Part shown: positions 1 to 10,083 of the stretch, piece by piece
How positions within the stretch are numbered: the stretch's first letter is position 1
Layout of the letters: every line of letters begins with the position of its first letter
Origin: PALSA-1296 sp037143335
GTDB taxonomy: Bacteria; Bacteroidota; Ignavibacteria; Palsa-1295
Length of the DNA: 64,000 bases
Reading direction: 5' to 3'
Assembly: GCA_037143335.1 (NCBI GenBank)
Contig: JBAWZA010000001.1
Location: forward strand, 248,001-312,000
Translations under genes and position numbers: made by a program
The notes under the pieces: generated by a model
What the model was told of the DNA's origin: nothing
Database searches by the model: none
The model's input: the letters and a program-made list of their open reading frames with translations, nothing else

Positions 1-137
1 TTGACAATCGTATCATTATAAGAATTGCTCATGACCTGAGGTAGGGAATTCGTTTCCTTCGGCTCACAGCACGATGAGAGCATCACCCCGATAGTTCCTG
101 CCAGTGTTGCGCCCCACAAATAATTCTTAAAGTTCAT
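1..137 (-). CDS. N-terminal part of a lipoprotein (gene runs off the window)
   Basis: Reading the minus strand from the ATG at 137 gives an open frame to the window edge, about 45 codons. It has a short positively charged start (MNFKNYLW), a hydrophobic stretch and a lipobox-like LSSC near residue 21, so it is probably a lipid-anchored envelope protein. Its ATG overlaps the stop codon of the upstream LptF/LptG gene by 4 nt (ATGA at 134-137), which suggests an operon with translational coupling. The visible residues after the cysteine show no family I recognise. The envelope role is inferred from signal and context only. Confidence 0.6.
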   Translation of the reverse strand, partial: MNFKNYLWGATLAGTIGVMLSSCCEPKETNSLPQVMSNSYNDTIV

Positions 138-1537
138 GTTGTATGTTTTCGTCTGAAAATCCAGGTGATCCAATTGAACCCGAATCCGGGTGTTTCTTTA
201 AGAACACGTAAAGTGAGAAATCCGCCCACGATTCCGAAAACAATATCCGCCGCCCACATTCCATGCCATGGTGAGATCAAGCCGCGATCAGCGAGTTTTT
301 CACCACCGATGAGGGATGCCCAATAGAGAATAAAAAAGCCAATGGAGAATCCTACTCCAACGCCGATACCGCCTCTTTTGGCGATAGCTCCGAGTGGCGC
401 ACCAAGCAAGATAAAGATAAGGCAGGCGGCAGGAAGAGCATATTTTTTATGAACTTCGACAAGGTAACTGCCACGATCAAGTTGAGTGCCAATCAATTGG
501 GATGCCTCTGATGGAATTTGGAACAGCGATTGTCGCAGAGTACCTACTACCATCGAAAGGCGGTTGCTATCGGCAATCACGGAGTCCAAGAGAGCGGATT
601 TTCTTCGGGAAGTAATATCATTGCCGAACTTGACGAGTAGATTTTCGAGTGCAGTTTTTTCCCGAGCAACTGCTGTATCTCGCTTTAGTACGTATCGCAT
701 TAGGTCGTTGGCAGATAACTCCCGATCAGAGCGTTCGGATTCGCCTTGCCGCATGAAGTCGAAGCCATTCGTCGGAATGCGGACAACATATGTCTCGAAT
801 GTCCCTCGTCGGTAATCACTTCCATCGCTATTGAAGAACTGGTGCATTTCACCGGAGTGTAGAGTAAGAACTAATTTCCGGAAATCACTTGTAAAAGATA
901 AATTACCTTTCTTCGCAGTCAAGACTCGAGTTTCATTGGTAACAGAATGATCGTAAATCGTGACACCGAATAAGTCGCTCGAATTTTCAGAAGTTTTTTG
1001 CGCAAGGATAGAATACCCTGGCAAGGATCCATCGTCGCTGAATTGACCGGCTCTAACAGTGAACGTAGGTTTCTTTCGTTGAATGTCATTCATCAAATCC
1101 TTGGCAGCATGGTTGGCATCAGGGAGGACATCATTGTTAAATGTCAGATCGGCAAACGCCAGAAAAAGCCCGAGTATCAACGCGGGAAAAAGCATACGTA
1201 AGAAGCTAATGCCAGAAGCCTTCATTGCAGTCATCTCATTTGACCCAGCGAGAGCGCCGAATGCCATCAGACTCGCCACAAGCGCCGCCATCGGCATCGC
1301 GAGGACGACCATCCAAGCAAGGTTGAGGCATATCAATTTGACAATTGTCCATGCGTCAAGTCCTTTGCCGACGATTTTATCAATAAATCGCATCAAGAAC
1401 TGCAAAAGAAATACGAACATGATGACCGAAAATGCAAGAAAGAACGGCCCTATATGGGCTTTGAGGATGTAACTCCAAAGCCTGTAGGACGTACGCCACC
1501 ACGAGCGTTTCAGCGGGTTCAATTTCTCTATTTGCAT
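134..1537 (-). CDS. LptF/LptG-family LPS export permease (YjgP/YjgQ)
   Basis: The 467-residue product has the family layout: N-terminal transmembrane helices (about residues 30-53, 65-99, 105-130), a large periplasmic beta-rich segment (about 150-350), then three more helices (about 368-388, 393-412, 425-446). LptF and LptG pair with the LptB ATPase to extract lipopolysaccharide from the inner membrane and pass it to LptC/LptA. The motif area around GSNEMTAMKASGIS (residues about 98-111) is typical of the coupling region of this family. I cannot tell LptF from LptG by eye. The stop overlaps the next gene's ATG, and the gene is divergent from sprA across 283-373 bp, depending on the sprA start. 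Confidence 0.88.
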   Translation of the reverse strand: MQIEKLNPLKRSWWRTSYRLWSYILKAHIGPFFLAFSVIMFVFLLQFLMRFIDKIVGKGLDAWTIVKLICLNLAWMVVLAMPMAALVASLMAFGALAGSNEMTAMKASGISFLRMLFPALILGLFLAFADLTFNNDVLPDANHAAKDLMNDIQRKKPTFTVRAGQFSDDGSLPGYSILAQKTSENSSDLFGVTIYDHSVTNETRVLTAKKGNLSFTSDFRKLVLTLHSGEMHQFFNSDGSDYRRGTFETYVVRIPTNGFDFMRQGESERSDRELSANDLMRYVLKRDTAVAREKTALENLLVKFGNDITSRRKSALLDSVIADSNRLSMVVGTLRQSLFQIPSEASQLIGTQLDRGSYLVEVHKKYALPAACLIFILLGAPLGAIAKRGGIGVGVGFSIGFFILYWASLIGGEKLADRGLISPWHGMWAADIVFGIVGGFLTLRVLKETPGFGFNWITWIFRRKHTT

Positions 1538-1793
1538 TCAATCATTTAACGAGTACTTGACCAGTAATGATTCATAGTCCACGAAATTGAGTAAAAAATG
1601 GGTAAGGACGAGAATGTGCCGAAACTCTGCTCCCCAACATTCCGTCAGAATAGGAACGGGTAGTTTCTGACGACTGTTGAATTTCAGTGATTGATAACTA
1701 ACCAGAATGAAGGAGAATTGTATAGATAACTTGTAACAGAATAATACTTTCCTTAAGCCTAACGGCTGAGGATCATTTACATCTGAACTACTT

Positions 1794-1826
1794 CATCATC
1801 CGATGTCTTAAGGATATCGGATGATG
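1794..1826. repeat. 11-bp perfect inverted repeat just upstream of sprA
   Basis: CATCATCCGAT (1794-1804) pairs perfectly with ATCGGATGATG (1816-1826) across an 11-nt loop. It has no T-tract, so it does not look like a terminator. It covers the in-frame ATG at 1821, which makes that ATG a poor start in mRNA and fits initiation at 1911. It could be a 5'-UTR hairpin or an operator. Confidence 0.5.
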
Positions 1827-1910
1827 TTACTTTTTATCGAAAAATTCATTTACCGGCTGGTGCAGCAACCCCGTACTGCTCTATATACAACAGAATCAAT
1901 CCCCCTCAAC

Positions 1911-4900
1911 ATGCGAGGTTGGGCTTTGCTTTCTGTCTCGGTATTTGGTTTGGTTTTACTTCTGTCGTCTTGTTCAGGTTTAAAAAAATCCACAACGACA
2001 TCCTCAAGCCCCGCTGATTCCTCACGACGCGATACAGGCAAGGTCAGCACTGTTGCAACAATTGATTCCGTTACGAACTCGATCTCCAACACAGTATCAA
2101 ATACTGTCAACAAGATAAGCGATTTTTTTGGGGGGCTTATTCCTGGTGGTACCAAAGACAGTGTCATTCGTGTCTCGCCCCGACGGGTAGATAACCCCGC
2201 CGCTAATCCGTCGCGACTCCCGAACTCTGGCGGATTTATTTCAACGCCGTTGAAACGTCAGATCACTTTTGATTCGCTCGGTCATGCGACAATACACGAC
2301 GTTGTCGGCGGTAGCGATGTCAGGCAGTCGCAGACGGTTTCGCTAACAGATTTTATTAATGCCCAGCGCGATATTCAACTGCAAAGTTCTCTGCGCGAAG
2401 CCGCGCAAAAACATGTCGCTTCGAGTACTGGTACAACTACTGCGGCTGGTACAACAGAGCCTGGAAAGGGCAATGGAGTGCTCAGCGACTATGGCTCGAT
2501 ATCAATTCCGATTCCGCCTTCGATTGTGCCGACGATTTTTGGCAAACCCTCAATTAATCTTCGTGTGAATGGTGACGTTGCAATTCATCTTGCCTACCGT
2601 GATAATCAATTCCTTGCCACAACCGGTTCATTCTTGAGTGGCTCCGAAACAGGTTTAGACTTCAAGCAAGAAGTCAATATGAATATCAGCGGATCAGTCG
2701 GTGATAAAATCAAAATTAATACCGACTTTGGAAGTCTGCGTCAATTTTCTTTCGATAATATTTTCAAATTGAGTTATCAAGGATTCCCGGATGAGATTAT
2801 CCAATCAATCGAAGCAGGAAATGTCTCGCTCAATACGCCATCAAAATATATCGGTATTCAATCCGCTCTTTTTGGATTCAAGAGTGTGATGCGTTTCGGT
2901 CCGCTCTACTTTACTGCTCTTGCAGCGCAGAAAAAAGGTGAGCATCAATCGAAGAGCTTCGGCGGCGGTCCGGGAAGTTCATCAGGCTCTGACTACACGA
3001 TTCAACCTGCGAGCTATCGGAGGAATTCATACTTTTTCGATACGACGTATGCCCCGATTTATGAGCAATACTATTTTAATGTTCCGAACTCTGGTACTGG
3101 CGATGTCATATCTCGTGGAAGTGTAGAGGTATGGCGAAGCTCAACTTTGCAATCAAGTCACCGTGTAATTGCACACGCATGGTATGGAATTCCTTCTGTA
3201 GCACTCAATGGACTCTATAGTCCTCCGTTTCACGGATCAGGAGGAACGGGTGATTATGAAGGTGGACCTGTTGAGCATTTAGACACAAATCAATTTTCCT
3301 ATAACCCTGCAACAGGTGTATTAACGCTTACGCAAGAACCGTCGGATAATGATTTCATAGCTGTGAGTTATGTCACAGCCGGCGGTGAGCAGTTTGGTGA
3401 ACGTTCACAAACGATTCACGATACCGATATCGTGCTCAAACTTATTAAGCCGAGAAAACTTTATGTTAATCCAAGTTACGGCGCTTGGAAAAACTTGCTC
3501 AAGAATACGTACTACGTAGGCGCAACGAACATTGACCAAAATACTTTTTCTGCAAAAATTAGTTATACATTTCCTACAGGTGAGAGTTACGAATTTGTCC
3601 GCGGTGCTGGTTCCACTTCCGAGAAAGCAATTTCCGTTATGGGACTTGATCGCTTTCAGAATACCAATCCTGGCATTCGTCAACCTGATGGAGCATTCGA
3701 TATTTTTCCTGACCCATCGCCAATCTTGGATAGACGAAATGGTACACTGATATTTCCATACCTTGAACCGTTCGGTAATCGAATCCTAGCATTCCACCGT
3801 GAACAATTGCGAAAGAATCCCAAGTACCGACCTGACTCTACTTTCTATTTTCCTGAGCTATATACAACTTCGTTGGATAATTTGCAGAGGAATACGATTA
3901 CGAAGAATACAAAGATTTTTATCACAGCGAAATACTCAGGCGGAACGTCTTCTACGATTTCATTGAATGCCTTTAACATCGTTGAAGGCAGTGTTCGTGT
4001 TTCGGCAGGTGGCAGACAACTTGTCGAAGGAGTTGATTACCGCGTTGATATCAACGGTGGGTCGCTAACGCTACTCAAACCTGACCTTGCAACTGCTGGG
4101 CAAATTCAGGTTGATTACGATGTGCATGACATTTTCACGACATCGACAAAAAATCTGCTTGGCTTTCGTGGCGAAGTACCGATTCTCGATCACGGGTTAA
4201 TCGGCTTATCACTTCTGAATTATTCACTTCACATGCCGAGTATCAAGACGCGGCAAGGTGAAGAGCCAATATCGAATTGGATATTAGGAGCCGATGCAAG
4301 CTATAAGCTCAATCTCCCGTGGCTTACCAGTGCGATGAATGCACTCCCGATTTTTAATTTGAAGGATAAATCCGAACTTAATATCAAGTTGGATGGTGCA
4401 ATATCATTGCCAAATCCGAATACGCAAGTCTCACCAATGGATGTGGATCATAAAGCGAGCATCGCTTATCTTGATGATTTCGAAGGTGGCAAGACAGAAT
4501 TTCCTCTCATGATGTCATATGGTAGATGGGCGTATGCATCTCAACCACAAGGTGTGCCTTCGTATGAAGCTAGAGGATTTTATAATATCACCGATTCAAT
4601 CTATTGGGAAAATCCTATCAATCGGCGTAAATCAAAAATATGGTGGTTCGAAAATTCTCGACGTGACGTGCTAATTACCGATCTTGAGCCAAACAAAAGC
4701 CTTTCATCTCCATCTCAAACTGCTCAGGTTCTTGATGTTGTATTCGATCCCGAAAATAGAAAAGGCATCTATAATGCAAATCCCGATAACTCCGAGACGC
4801 CGGATAACACCTGGGGTGGGCTGATGCAATGGAATCAGGGTCTAAACATCCAGACCACCAACACCGATGCAATTCAATTCTGGATGAATATCGGTACTGA

Positions 4901-7900
4901 TCCGAAATCGAATCCGACAGATCCGAGTGTGGTCCCAAATGGAGTTCTACACTTTGACATGGGAAAAATTTCTGAGGATATTATTCCTGATGGAAAACTG
5001 GAAGCCGAAGACATTAATGGCAACGGACGCTACGATGATGGCGAGGATATTGGTCTTGATAGAATGACGACTGATTCAGAAAAAATATTTTTTAAGAAAT
5101 TGGGAATCAACATTGCCAATCCCGACGATCCATCGAACGATGACTATCATTATGATAATCTCTCGAGTCCGCCAAGCTCCGATTACTCTGCCATTGATGG
5201 CTCTGAAAATAATCAACACGATTTTTCGTACGGACTTCATCCCGAAACCGAGGATTTGAATGTCAACTCGACTTTGGATAATGTCAATAGTTATTATGAA
5301 TATGACATTCCAATCAATCCAACAAATAATCCATACGTTGTGGGACAGGGTAAGAATGGTTGGGTTCAGCTGCGAATACCGATTACAGATTTCAAGCGTA
5401 TTATCGGCAATGCCGACTCATCATTTTCGAATATTGATTTTTTCCGGTTGTGGTTTTCAGGTTACTCAAAAGTTGTACATCTAAGATTTAGTGACATCGG
5501 ACTTGTTGGTTCGCAATGGGCGAAAGGCAAGGAGGGATTGAATCCATTGAACCCCACTGGCGATAACTCGCTCGAGATTAACTACGTAAACATCGAAGAT
5601 AACTCGAATCCACCTTCCAGCTATGTCGGTCCGCCTGGCGCACAGCGTGATAGGCTCGCTGGCGGTGCTGTCGTTACGCTCGGCAATGAGCAATCAATTG
5701 ATTTAAAATTAAAATGCGTACCGGTTGGCACCAAACGCGAAGCAACACACATTTTTCAATCACCGAATGATCTCTTTAATTATCGGAGCATGGCGATTTG
5801 GGTACATGGTGATGCTACGATGCCGAAGATTATCACTGATACGACGAATAAAGTCTGGGTGTATTTCCGCTTCGGCTCTGATCCTCAAAATTATTACGAG
5901 TATAGAATGCCACTCGTCCAAGATTGGCATAATATCCACGTTGACTTCAGCACGCTCTCAGCACTTAAAGCCACGAAGGTGAATTATTTCACTCTTGTCA
6001 GTGCGCCAGTTGGTGATGAAAACTTCGGCTCCATGTACAGAGTCATTGGAAGTCCGAGTATTACCAATGCTCCGTATTTCACTATTGGTGTTGAGAATGA
6101 AAGTGCCGATCCGTGCTTGACTACAGATGTATGGTGGGATGAACTCCGTTTATTGCAAGCGAATGACAAAGTTGACTATGCAGTCAATGCTTCTGTGCAA
6201 GCGAAGCTCGCGGAGTTCGGCACGCTATCAGCTGCGATCTTGAATGAAGGACCTGACTTCCACCGTGTTGATGAGCGATTCAATGCGACCCGCTCAAGAA
6301 ATTATGCATGGAATCTCACCGGAGAATTTCAGATACAGAAAATTTTGCCGGCATGGCTTGAGCGAGGTACGGTATTCCCACTTACACTCAGTCATTCCGA
6401 AACAATCCTCACACCGAAGTATGTACCGAATACTGATATAGAAGTAAACGCGGCGGTACAAAAAATTCAGGACGCAACGCAAGCAGGTAAATTATCGCAA
6501 GAACTTGGTACGAGATTAGCAGACTCCATTCGCTTGACGAATGAGACACTCAATGTGCGGAATAGTATCGCCGCGACGGGGGTACACTTCACTGTTCCGG
6601 GTACTTTCTTTTTGCTTCCTGCCTTTGTCAACAGGCTTACCTATGGTTTTGGTTATGGAGAGGAGTTCACTCGTTCACCGCAGTATCTCTACAATAGGAC
6701 GTGGAGCTGGACTGGAAGTATTCTCTATGACATCAATCAAATACCCACTCTCTCGCTTCCGCTATTGTCGTGGATACCGCCCGAAACATTTGACATCGGA
6801 CGTTACTCAGGATATAAATTAAATTTTCTGCCTCAGAGATTTAACATGGGTATCAGTGCGACTCGCGGAAGGATGCACTCATTGTATCGAACTTCTACAC
6901 TCGTATTTCCGCCAGGTTCTACGCCAGAGGAGGTACAGGATATCTTGAGTTCCAACGTGCCATATATCAACCGGGTATTCACGGCAAATAGAGGCTTTGG
7001 TTTCACATGGAAACTCTCAGAGAATGGACTACTCTCTCCGCAAGTGGATTACAAACTTGATGTCTCAAGTAATCTTGCGGGATTGGAGACCTATAGCGTG
7101 CCCAATAGATTGGATACCGATGCATTCGGCAATCCGATATATACCTACGACTCAGCGTACATCTACCAGCGCCCGTTCAAGGCTATCATGAGTGATGTCT
7201 TCTTCAAGAATGGAGCAATTGCACGTTTGGGAAATGATTTTCTCGCATCACAACATATTCGTATCACGACTACTCCGCGACTTCCGTGGTTACTTTGGAT
7301 TGATAAATTTATTCGACCGATTTTTCTTTACAACGTAGATTACCGATGGACTGACGCCCAGAATGGTCAGCAGAATGCAAAGACAGGAAGTTGGAATAAT
7401 ACAATCACGACGGGTTTCGAATTAAACCTCCGCGAGCTTGGAGTAAATATCTTCGGCAATGATGCACAAGCTCCCGGTGGGAACGCCCGAAGGGGGAGAG
7501 GTGAATCGCAATCGAATCGGTTCGAAGAAGGACGACGGGCATCTGCACTTGCATCGCCCGACGCAATGCCAGGAGAACCTGACAGGTTCGCTGATCCAAA
7601 TAATCCACGACCGAATGTCCGTCGTGTGGGGAATGCATCTATGCCGCATGATATGGCGCATCCACCACCACCAGAGAATCAGGTGATTACTCCGCCACCG
7701 CCTCAACAAGTTACGCCAATTGACTCCACAAAAGCACATAGTCCCGGCGTGGGTACACGCGGAATAGTTGATGATCTTTCCGTGAATGACACATTGCTCA
7801 TTCCGAAAGCTCCACCAATAAGTGACGAGCAACCCGAGGAAGGCGGCATAACCGCGAAGGACATCGTGAAGGCATTGATTCAAAAACCGTTCTTCGATTG

Positions 7901-9239
7901 GAATGGTACGAAATTTAATTTCATTCAGACGAACTCCAGTTTGAATGGTGCGTTGCAAGGAACCGGATCGGGCATTACGAATTTCGTTGCTCGTGGTATT
8001 TTCTCACCTGAAGATGACGGCAATGGTCCTTCGAGGGCATATCAAATGGGACTCATAACCGATCCAAGCGGAAGGTTGCTCATTAAATTTGTGCCGACAT
8101 TTCCATTCATCTCATTCGGCGTTCGGCACGGACTGCGCGCAGCAAATCCCTTTGGAACTGGCTCGAGCACGATAGTCACGGATGTCTTTACACAGAAAAA
8201 TTCATTTGATCTCCAGACTTCGCGACCACTATGGGAAGGCGCAACGATTAACTTTAATTGGAAAACCGAATTCACATACGATGAGCGCGATCAGTTGCAG
8301 ATTCTACCTGACGGCCATATCAATCCGCTCACGACGACGAAGATCGGCGATGTATCCCGAAGCTTCTTATCTATTCCACCGATTGGATTCTTGAATATTA
8401 CACAGAGTGGCATCGAAAACGTTGGCAAAAAATGGCTTGAAAAAACAGCTGCTCTTACGGTCCCAGCACTCACCAATGCTGATCGTGATGCATTGCCAGC
8501 TGAGGTCAAGAATAGACTTCAAGTCGAGAGCTTTCGCGAGGGATTCGAGACATTGCCTCTCTTTTCAAGCTGGCTGCGCGAATATTTGCCCCGCCTGAAT
8601 TATTCGTTTACATGGAATGGAATCGAAAAATTATTGAGCACGAAAATCGCTGATCGCGTTTCATTCCGAACTGCATATAATGGAACATACAAACGCACCT
8701 TCAAACTTAATCCTGGCGACACACAGGCTCTGACCACATTACAAACTATCACCTATGCATTCCGTCCCCTGATCGCATTGGATTTCGGTTGGGATAAGAT
8801 TGGTGGAGGGAAGTTAACAGCAAGCGTCAATTACGATACTCAGAGTGATTGGGCGGCAGATTATAACTTCAATCGTATTACCAAACGCCTGGCTACGACA
8901 TTCGGGATCACCGCGAATTTTTCAAAAGAGGGTCTGACCATTCCATTTCTCAAATTGAATCTTAAAAATAATTTTGGTGCAACATTTATTTATAGTCAGA
9001 CTGTCGCCAATGATTTGTACTACACATTTAATGACATCAGCACAAATCCTAACGGAACTTCGAACGGTGGTATAACGAAGACGACACTCGAACCGCGCTT
9101 TAGTTACGACATCAACCAGCAGTTAACAATCGAAGGATTTTATCGTTACGAGCGCACGACCCCAGCCTCAAGCGGCGTACTCGTCCCACCTACCCGACTC
9201 ATCAATGTAGGCATTGATATTAGGTTGAAAGTGTTTTAG
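1911..9239 (+). CDS. sprA: SprA/Sov-type T9SS outer-membrane translocon
   Basis: The very large product (2442 residues from this start) is dominated by beta-strand-rich, Tyr/Asn-rich sequence. It carries the recognisable SprA pattern, including YLDDFEGGKTEFPL near residue 860 and a C-terminal barrel segment ending in a basic/aromatic strand. SprA forms the giant outer-membrane barrel through which T9SS cargo leaves the periplasm. ATGs also occur at 1821 and 1824, but 1911 places a hydrophobic signal with an LLLSSC lipobox-like site directly at the N-terminus, and 1821 sits inside a hairpin. A Pro/Arg-rich low-complexity stretch (about residues 1855-1945, with PPPPE and PPPPQQ) interrupts the barrel and may be a family-specific loop. 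The T9SS cargo genes in this window fit its role. Confidence 0.9.
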   Translation: MRGWALLSVSVFGLVLLLSSCSGLKKSTTTSSSPADSSRRDTGKVSTVATIDSVTNSISNTVSNTVNKISDFFGGLIPGGTKDSVIRVSPRRVDNPAANPSRLPNSGGFISTPLKRQITFDSLGHATIHDVVGGSDVRQSQTVSLTDFINAQRDIQLQSSLREAAQKHVASSTGTTTAAGTTEPGKGNGVLSDYGSISIPIPPSIVPTIFGKPSINLRVNGDVAIHLAYRDNQFLATTGSFLSGSETGLDFKQEVNMNISGSVGDKIKINTDFGSLRQFSFDNIFKLSYQGFPDEIIQSIEAGNVSLNTPSKYIGIQSALFGFKSVMRFGPLYFTALAAQKKGEHQSKSFGGGPGSSSGSDYTIQPASYRRNSYFFDTTYAPIYEQYYFNVPNSGTGDVISRGSVEVWRSSTLQSSHRVIAHAWYGIPSVALNGLYSPPFHGSGGTGDYEGGPVEHLDTNQFSYNPATGVLTLTQEPSDNDFIAVSYVTAGGEQFGERSQTIHDTDIVLKLIKPRKLYVNPSYGAWKNLLKNTYYVGATNIDQNTFSAKISYTFPTGESYEFVRGAGSTSEKAISVMGLDRFQNTNPGIRQPDGAFDIFPDPSPILDRRNGTLIFPYLEPFGNRILAFHREQLRKNPKYRPDSTFYFPELYTTSLDNLQRNTITKNTKIFITAKYSGGTSSTISLNAFNIVEGSVRVSAGGRQLVEGVDYRVDINGGSLTLLKPDLATAGQIQVDYDVHDIFTTSTKNLLGFRGEVPILDHGLIGLSLLNYSLHMPSIKTRQGEEPISNWILGADASYKLNLPWLTSAMNALPIFNLKDKSELNIKLDGAISLPNPNTQVSPMDVDHKASIAYLDDFEGGKTEFPLMMSYGRWAYASQPQGVPSYEARGFYNITDSIYWENPINRRKSKIWWFENSRRDVLITDLEPNKSLSSPSQTAQVLDVVFDPENRKGIYNANPDNSETPDNTWGGLMQWNQGLNIQTTNTDAIQFWMNIGTDPKSNPTDPSVVPNGVLHFDMGKISEDIIPDGKLEAEDINGNGRYDDGEDIGLDRMTTDSEKIFFKKLGINIANPDDPSNDDYHYDNLSSPPSSDYSAIDGSENNQHDFSYGLHPETEDLNVNSTLDNVNSYYEYDIPINPTNNPYVVGQGKNGWVQLRIPITDFKRIIGNADSSFSNIDFFRLWFSGYSKVVHLRFSDIGLVGSQWAKGKEGLNPLNPTGDNSLEINYVNIEDNSNPPSSYVGPPGAQRDRLAGGAVVTLGNEQSIDLKLKCVPVGTKREATHIFQSPNDLFNYRSMAIWVHGDATMPKIITDTTNKVWVYFRFGSDPQNYYEYRMPLVQDWHNIHVDFSTLSALKATKVNYFTLVSAPVGDENFGSMYRVIGSPSITNAPYFTIGVENESADPCLTTDVWWDELRLLQANDKVDYAVNASVQAKLAEFGTLSAAILNEGPDFHRVDERFNATRSRNYAWNLTGEFQIQKILPAWLERGTVFPLTLSHSETILTPKYVPNTDIEVNAAVQKIQDATQAGKLSQELGTRLADSIRLTNETLNVRNSIAATGVHFTVPGTFFLLPAFVNRLTYGFGYGEEFTRSPQYLYNRTWSWTGSILYDINQIPTLSLPLLSWIPPETFDIGRYSGYKLNFLPQRFNMGISATRGRMHSLYRTSTLVFPPGSTPEEVQDILSSNVPYINRVFTANRGFGFTWKLSENGLLSPQVDYKLDVSSNLAGLETYSVPNRLDTDAFGNPIYTYDSAYIYQRPFKAIMSDVFFKNGAIARLGNDFLASQHIRITTTPRLPWLLWIDKFIRPIFLYNVDYRWTDAQNGQQNAKTGSWNNTITTGFELNLRELGVNIFGNDAQAPGGNARRGRGESQSNRFEEGRRASALASPDAMPGEPDRFADPNNPRPNVRRVGNASMPHDMAHPPPPENQVITPPPPQQVTPIDSTKAHSPGVGTRGIVDDLSVNDTLLIPKAPPISDEQPEEGGITAKDIVKALIQKPFFDWNGTKFNFIQTNSSLNGALQGTGSGITNFVARGIFSPEDDGNGPSRAYQMGLITDPSGRLLIKFVPTFPFISFGVRHGLRAANPFGTGSSTIVTDVFTQKNSFDLQTSRPLWEGATINFNWKTEFTYDERDQLQILPDGHINPLTTTKIGDVSRSFLSIPPIGFLNITQSGIENVGKKWLEKTAALTVPALTNADRDALPAEVKNRLQVESFREGFETLPLFSSWLREYLPRLNYSFTWNGIEKLLSTKIADRVSFRTAYNGTYKRTFKLNPGDTQALTTLQTITYAFRPLIALDFGWDKIGGGKLTASVNYDTQSDWAADYNFNRITKRLATTFGITANFSKEGLTIPFLKLNLKNNFGATFIYSQTVANDLYYTFNDISTNPNGTSNGGITKTTLEPRFSYDINQQLTIEGFYRYERTTPASSGVLVPPTRLINVGIDIRLKVF

Positions 9240-9261
9240 TTTGTAATTCCCGTGGGGTTTC

Positions 9262-10029
9262 TCAGATTTGATTGATACCGGGTAGTGGTGTTTGCAATTC
9301 ATGTCGGTGTAACATGAGTTCAATCACTTCACTCGGTGTAATCTGAGCACCACGAATCTCCGAGATTGTAGCCGTCTCAGCCATAAGCATTACCCGCATC
9401 GCTTCTCTTTCTGTTGAAGAAAGGTTTAGGAATTCTGGGAGTCGGAGATGTTCTTCGTTGAGTAAGATTGAACCGTGTTGTAAAATGGCAGAGCCGAACC
9501 GGCGTTGTGCCGAGCCAATCACTTTTTTCCCGTGCCATGAAATTTCGTACCGCGCTGTGCTTGCGAAGCAGGCGAGATTTGTCAGACTCCCAGGTGAATA
9601 TGCCTCGCGAATTGAGGATTTGCCATTGCATGAGAGTAATTCGAGCTCGTTATTGCAAAGTGGTTGTAATAATTCTAATAGCCACGTCGCAATTTTATTA
9701 TGGACGGCATATATTCCATCGCTCGGCTCGAATCGCATGATGACAGCGTATGTGAGTTCTTTTGCGTGATAGACTGCTCTTCCACCAGTCGGACGCTTCA
9801 CGAAATCAACGCCGTTGTTTTTGCAGGCTCCGAGATGTAGAACTGATTCATCTTGGCCCATCCCGAGGGAGATGCACGAAGGACTCCATGAATAGAGTCT
9901 GAGAACATTTTGGGATTCTGGGTCGGCTTGGAGTTGTGTCACGAGTTCAAGATCACGTTGCATGTGATATGCTCCTGGCATATCAAGCGAAACTTCGATC
10001 CGAAATTGATCTTGAGAAAATGGATTCAT
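9262..10029 (-). CDS. Lipoate/octanoate transferase family protein, LipM-like
   Basis: The 255-residue protein is a biotin/lipoate protein ligase-fold enzyme. Visible motifs are RPTGGRAVYH (residues 79-88), ACFAS with Cys154, the KKVIGSAQRR lysine region (168-177) and QHGSILL (184-190). The Cys in ACFAS aligns with the acyl-thioester cysteine of Bacillus LipM, so octanoyl transfer from acyl carrier protein to a lipoyl-dependent protein is the most likely activity. A lipoate-protein ligase A is the main alternative. Its ATG lies 1 nt from the T-tract of the upstream M16 gene's terminator. It is convergent with sprA. Confidence 0.82.
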   Translation of the reverse strand: MNPFSQDQFRIEVSLDMPGAYHMQRDLELVTQLQADPESQNVLRLYSWSPSCISLGMGQDESVLHLGACKNNGVDFVKRPTGGRAVYHAKELTYAVIMRFEPSDGIYAVHNKIATWLLELLQPLCNNELELLSCNGKSSIREAYSPGSLTNLACFASTARYEISWHGKKVIGSAQRRFGSAILQHGSILLNEEHLRLPEFLNLSSTEREAMRVMLMAETATISEIRGAQITPSEVIELMLHRHELQTPLPGINQI

Positions 10030-10068
10030 AAAAAAAATACCGGCAGCAGAAGTATTCCACTGCCGGTA
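10030..10068 (-). terminator. Rho-independent terminator of the M16 protease gene
   Basis: TACCGGCAG and CTGCCGGTA (10038-10046 and 10060-10068) form a 9-bp GC-rich stem. On the minus strand it is followed by eight T residues (10030-10037). It lies 16 nt beyond the M16 stop and directly before the LipM-like start codon. Confidence 0.8.
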
Positions 10069-10083
10069 AAAATGGGATAATAA

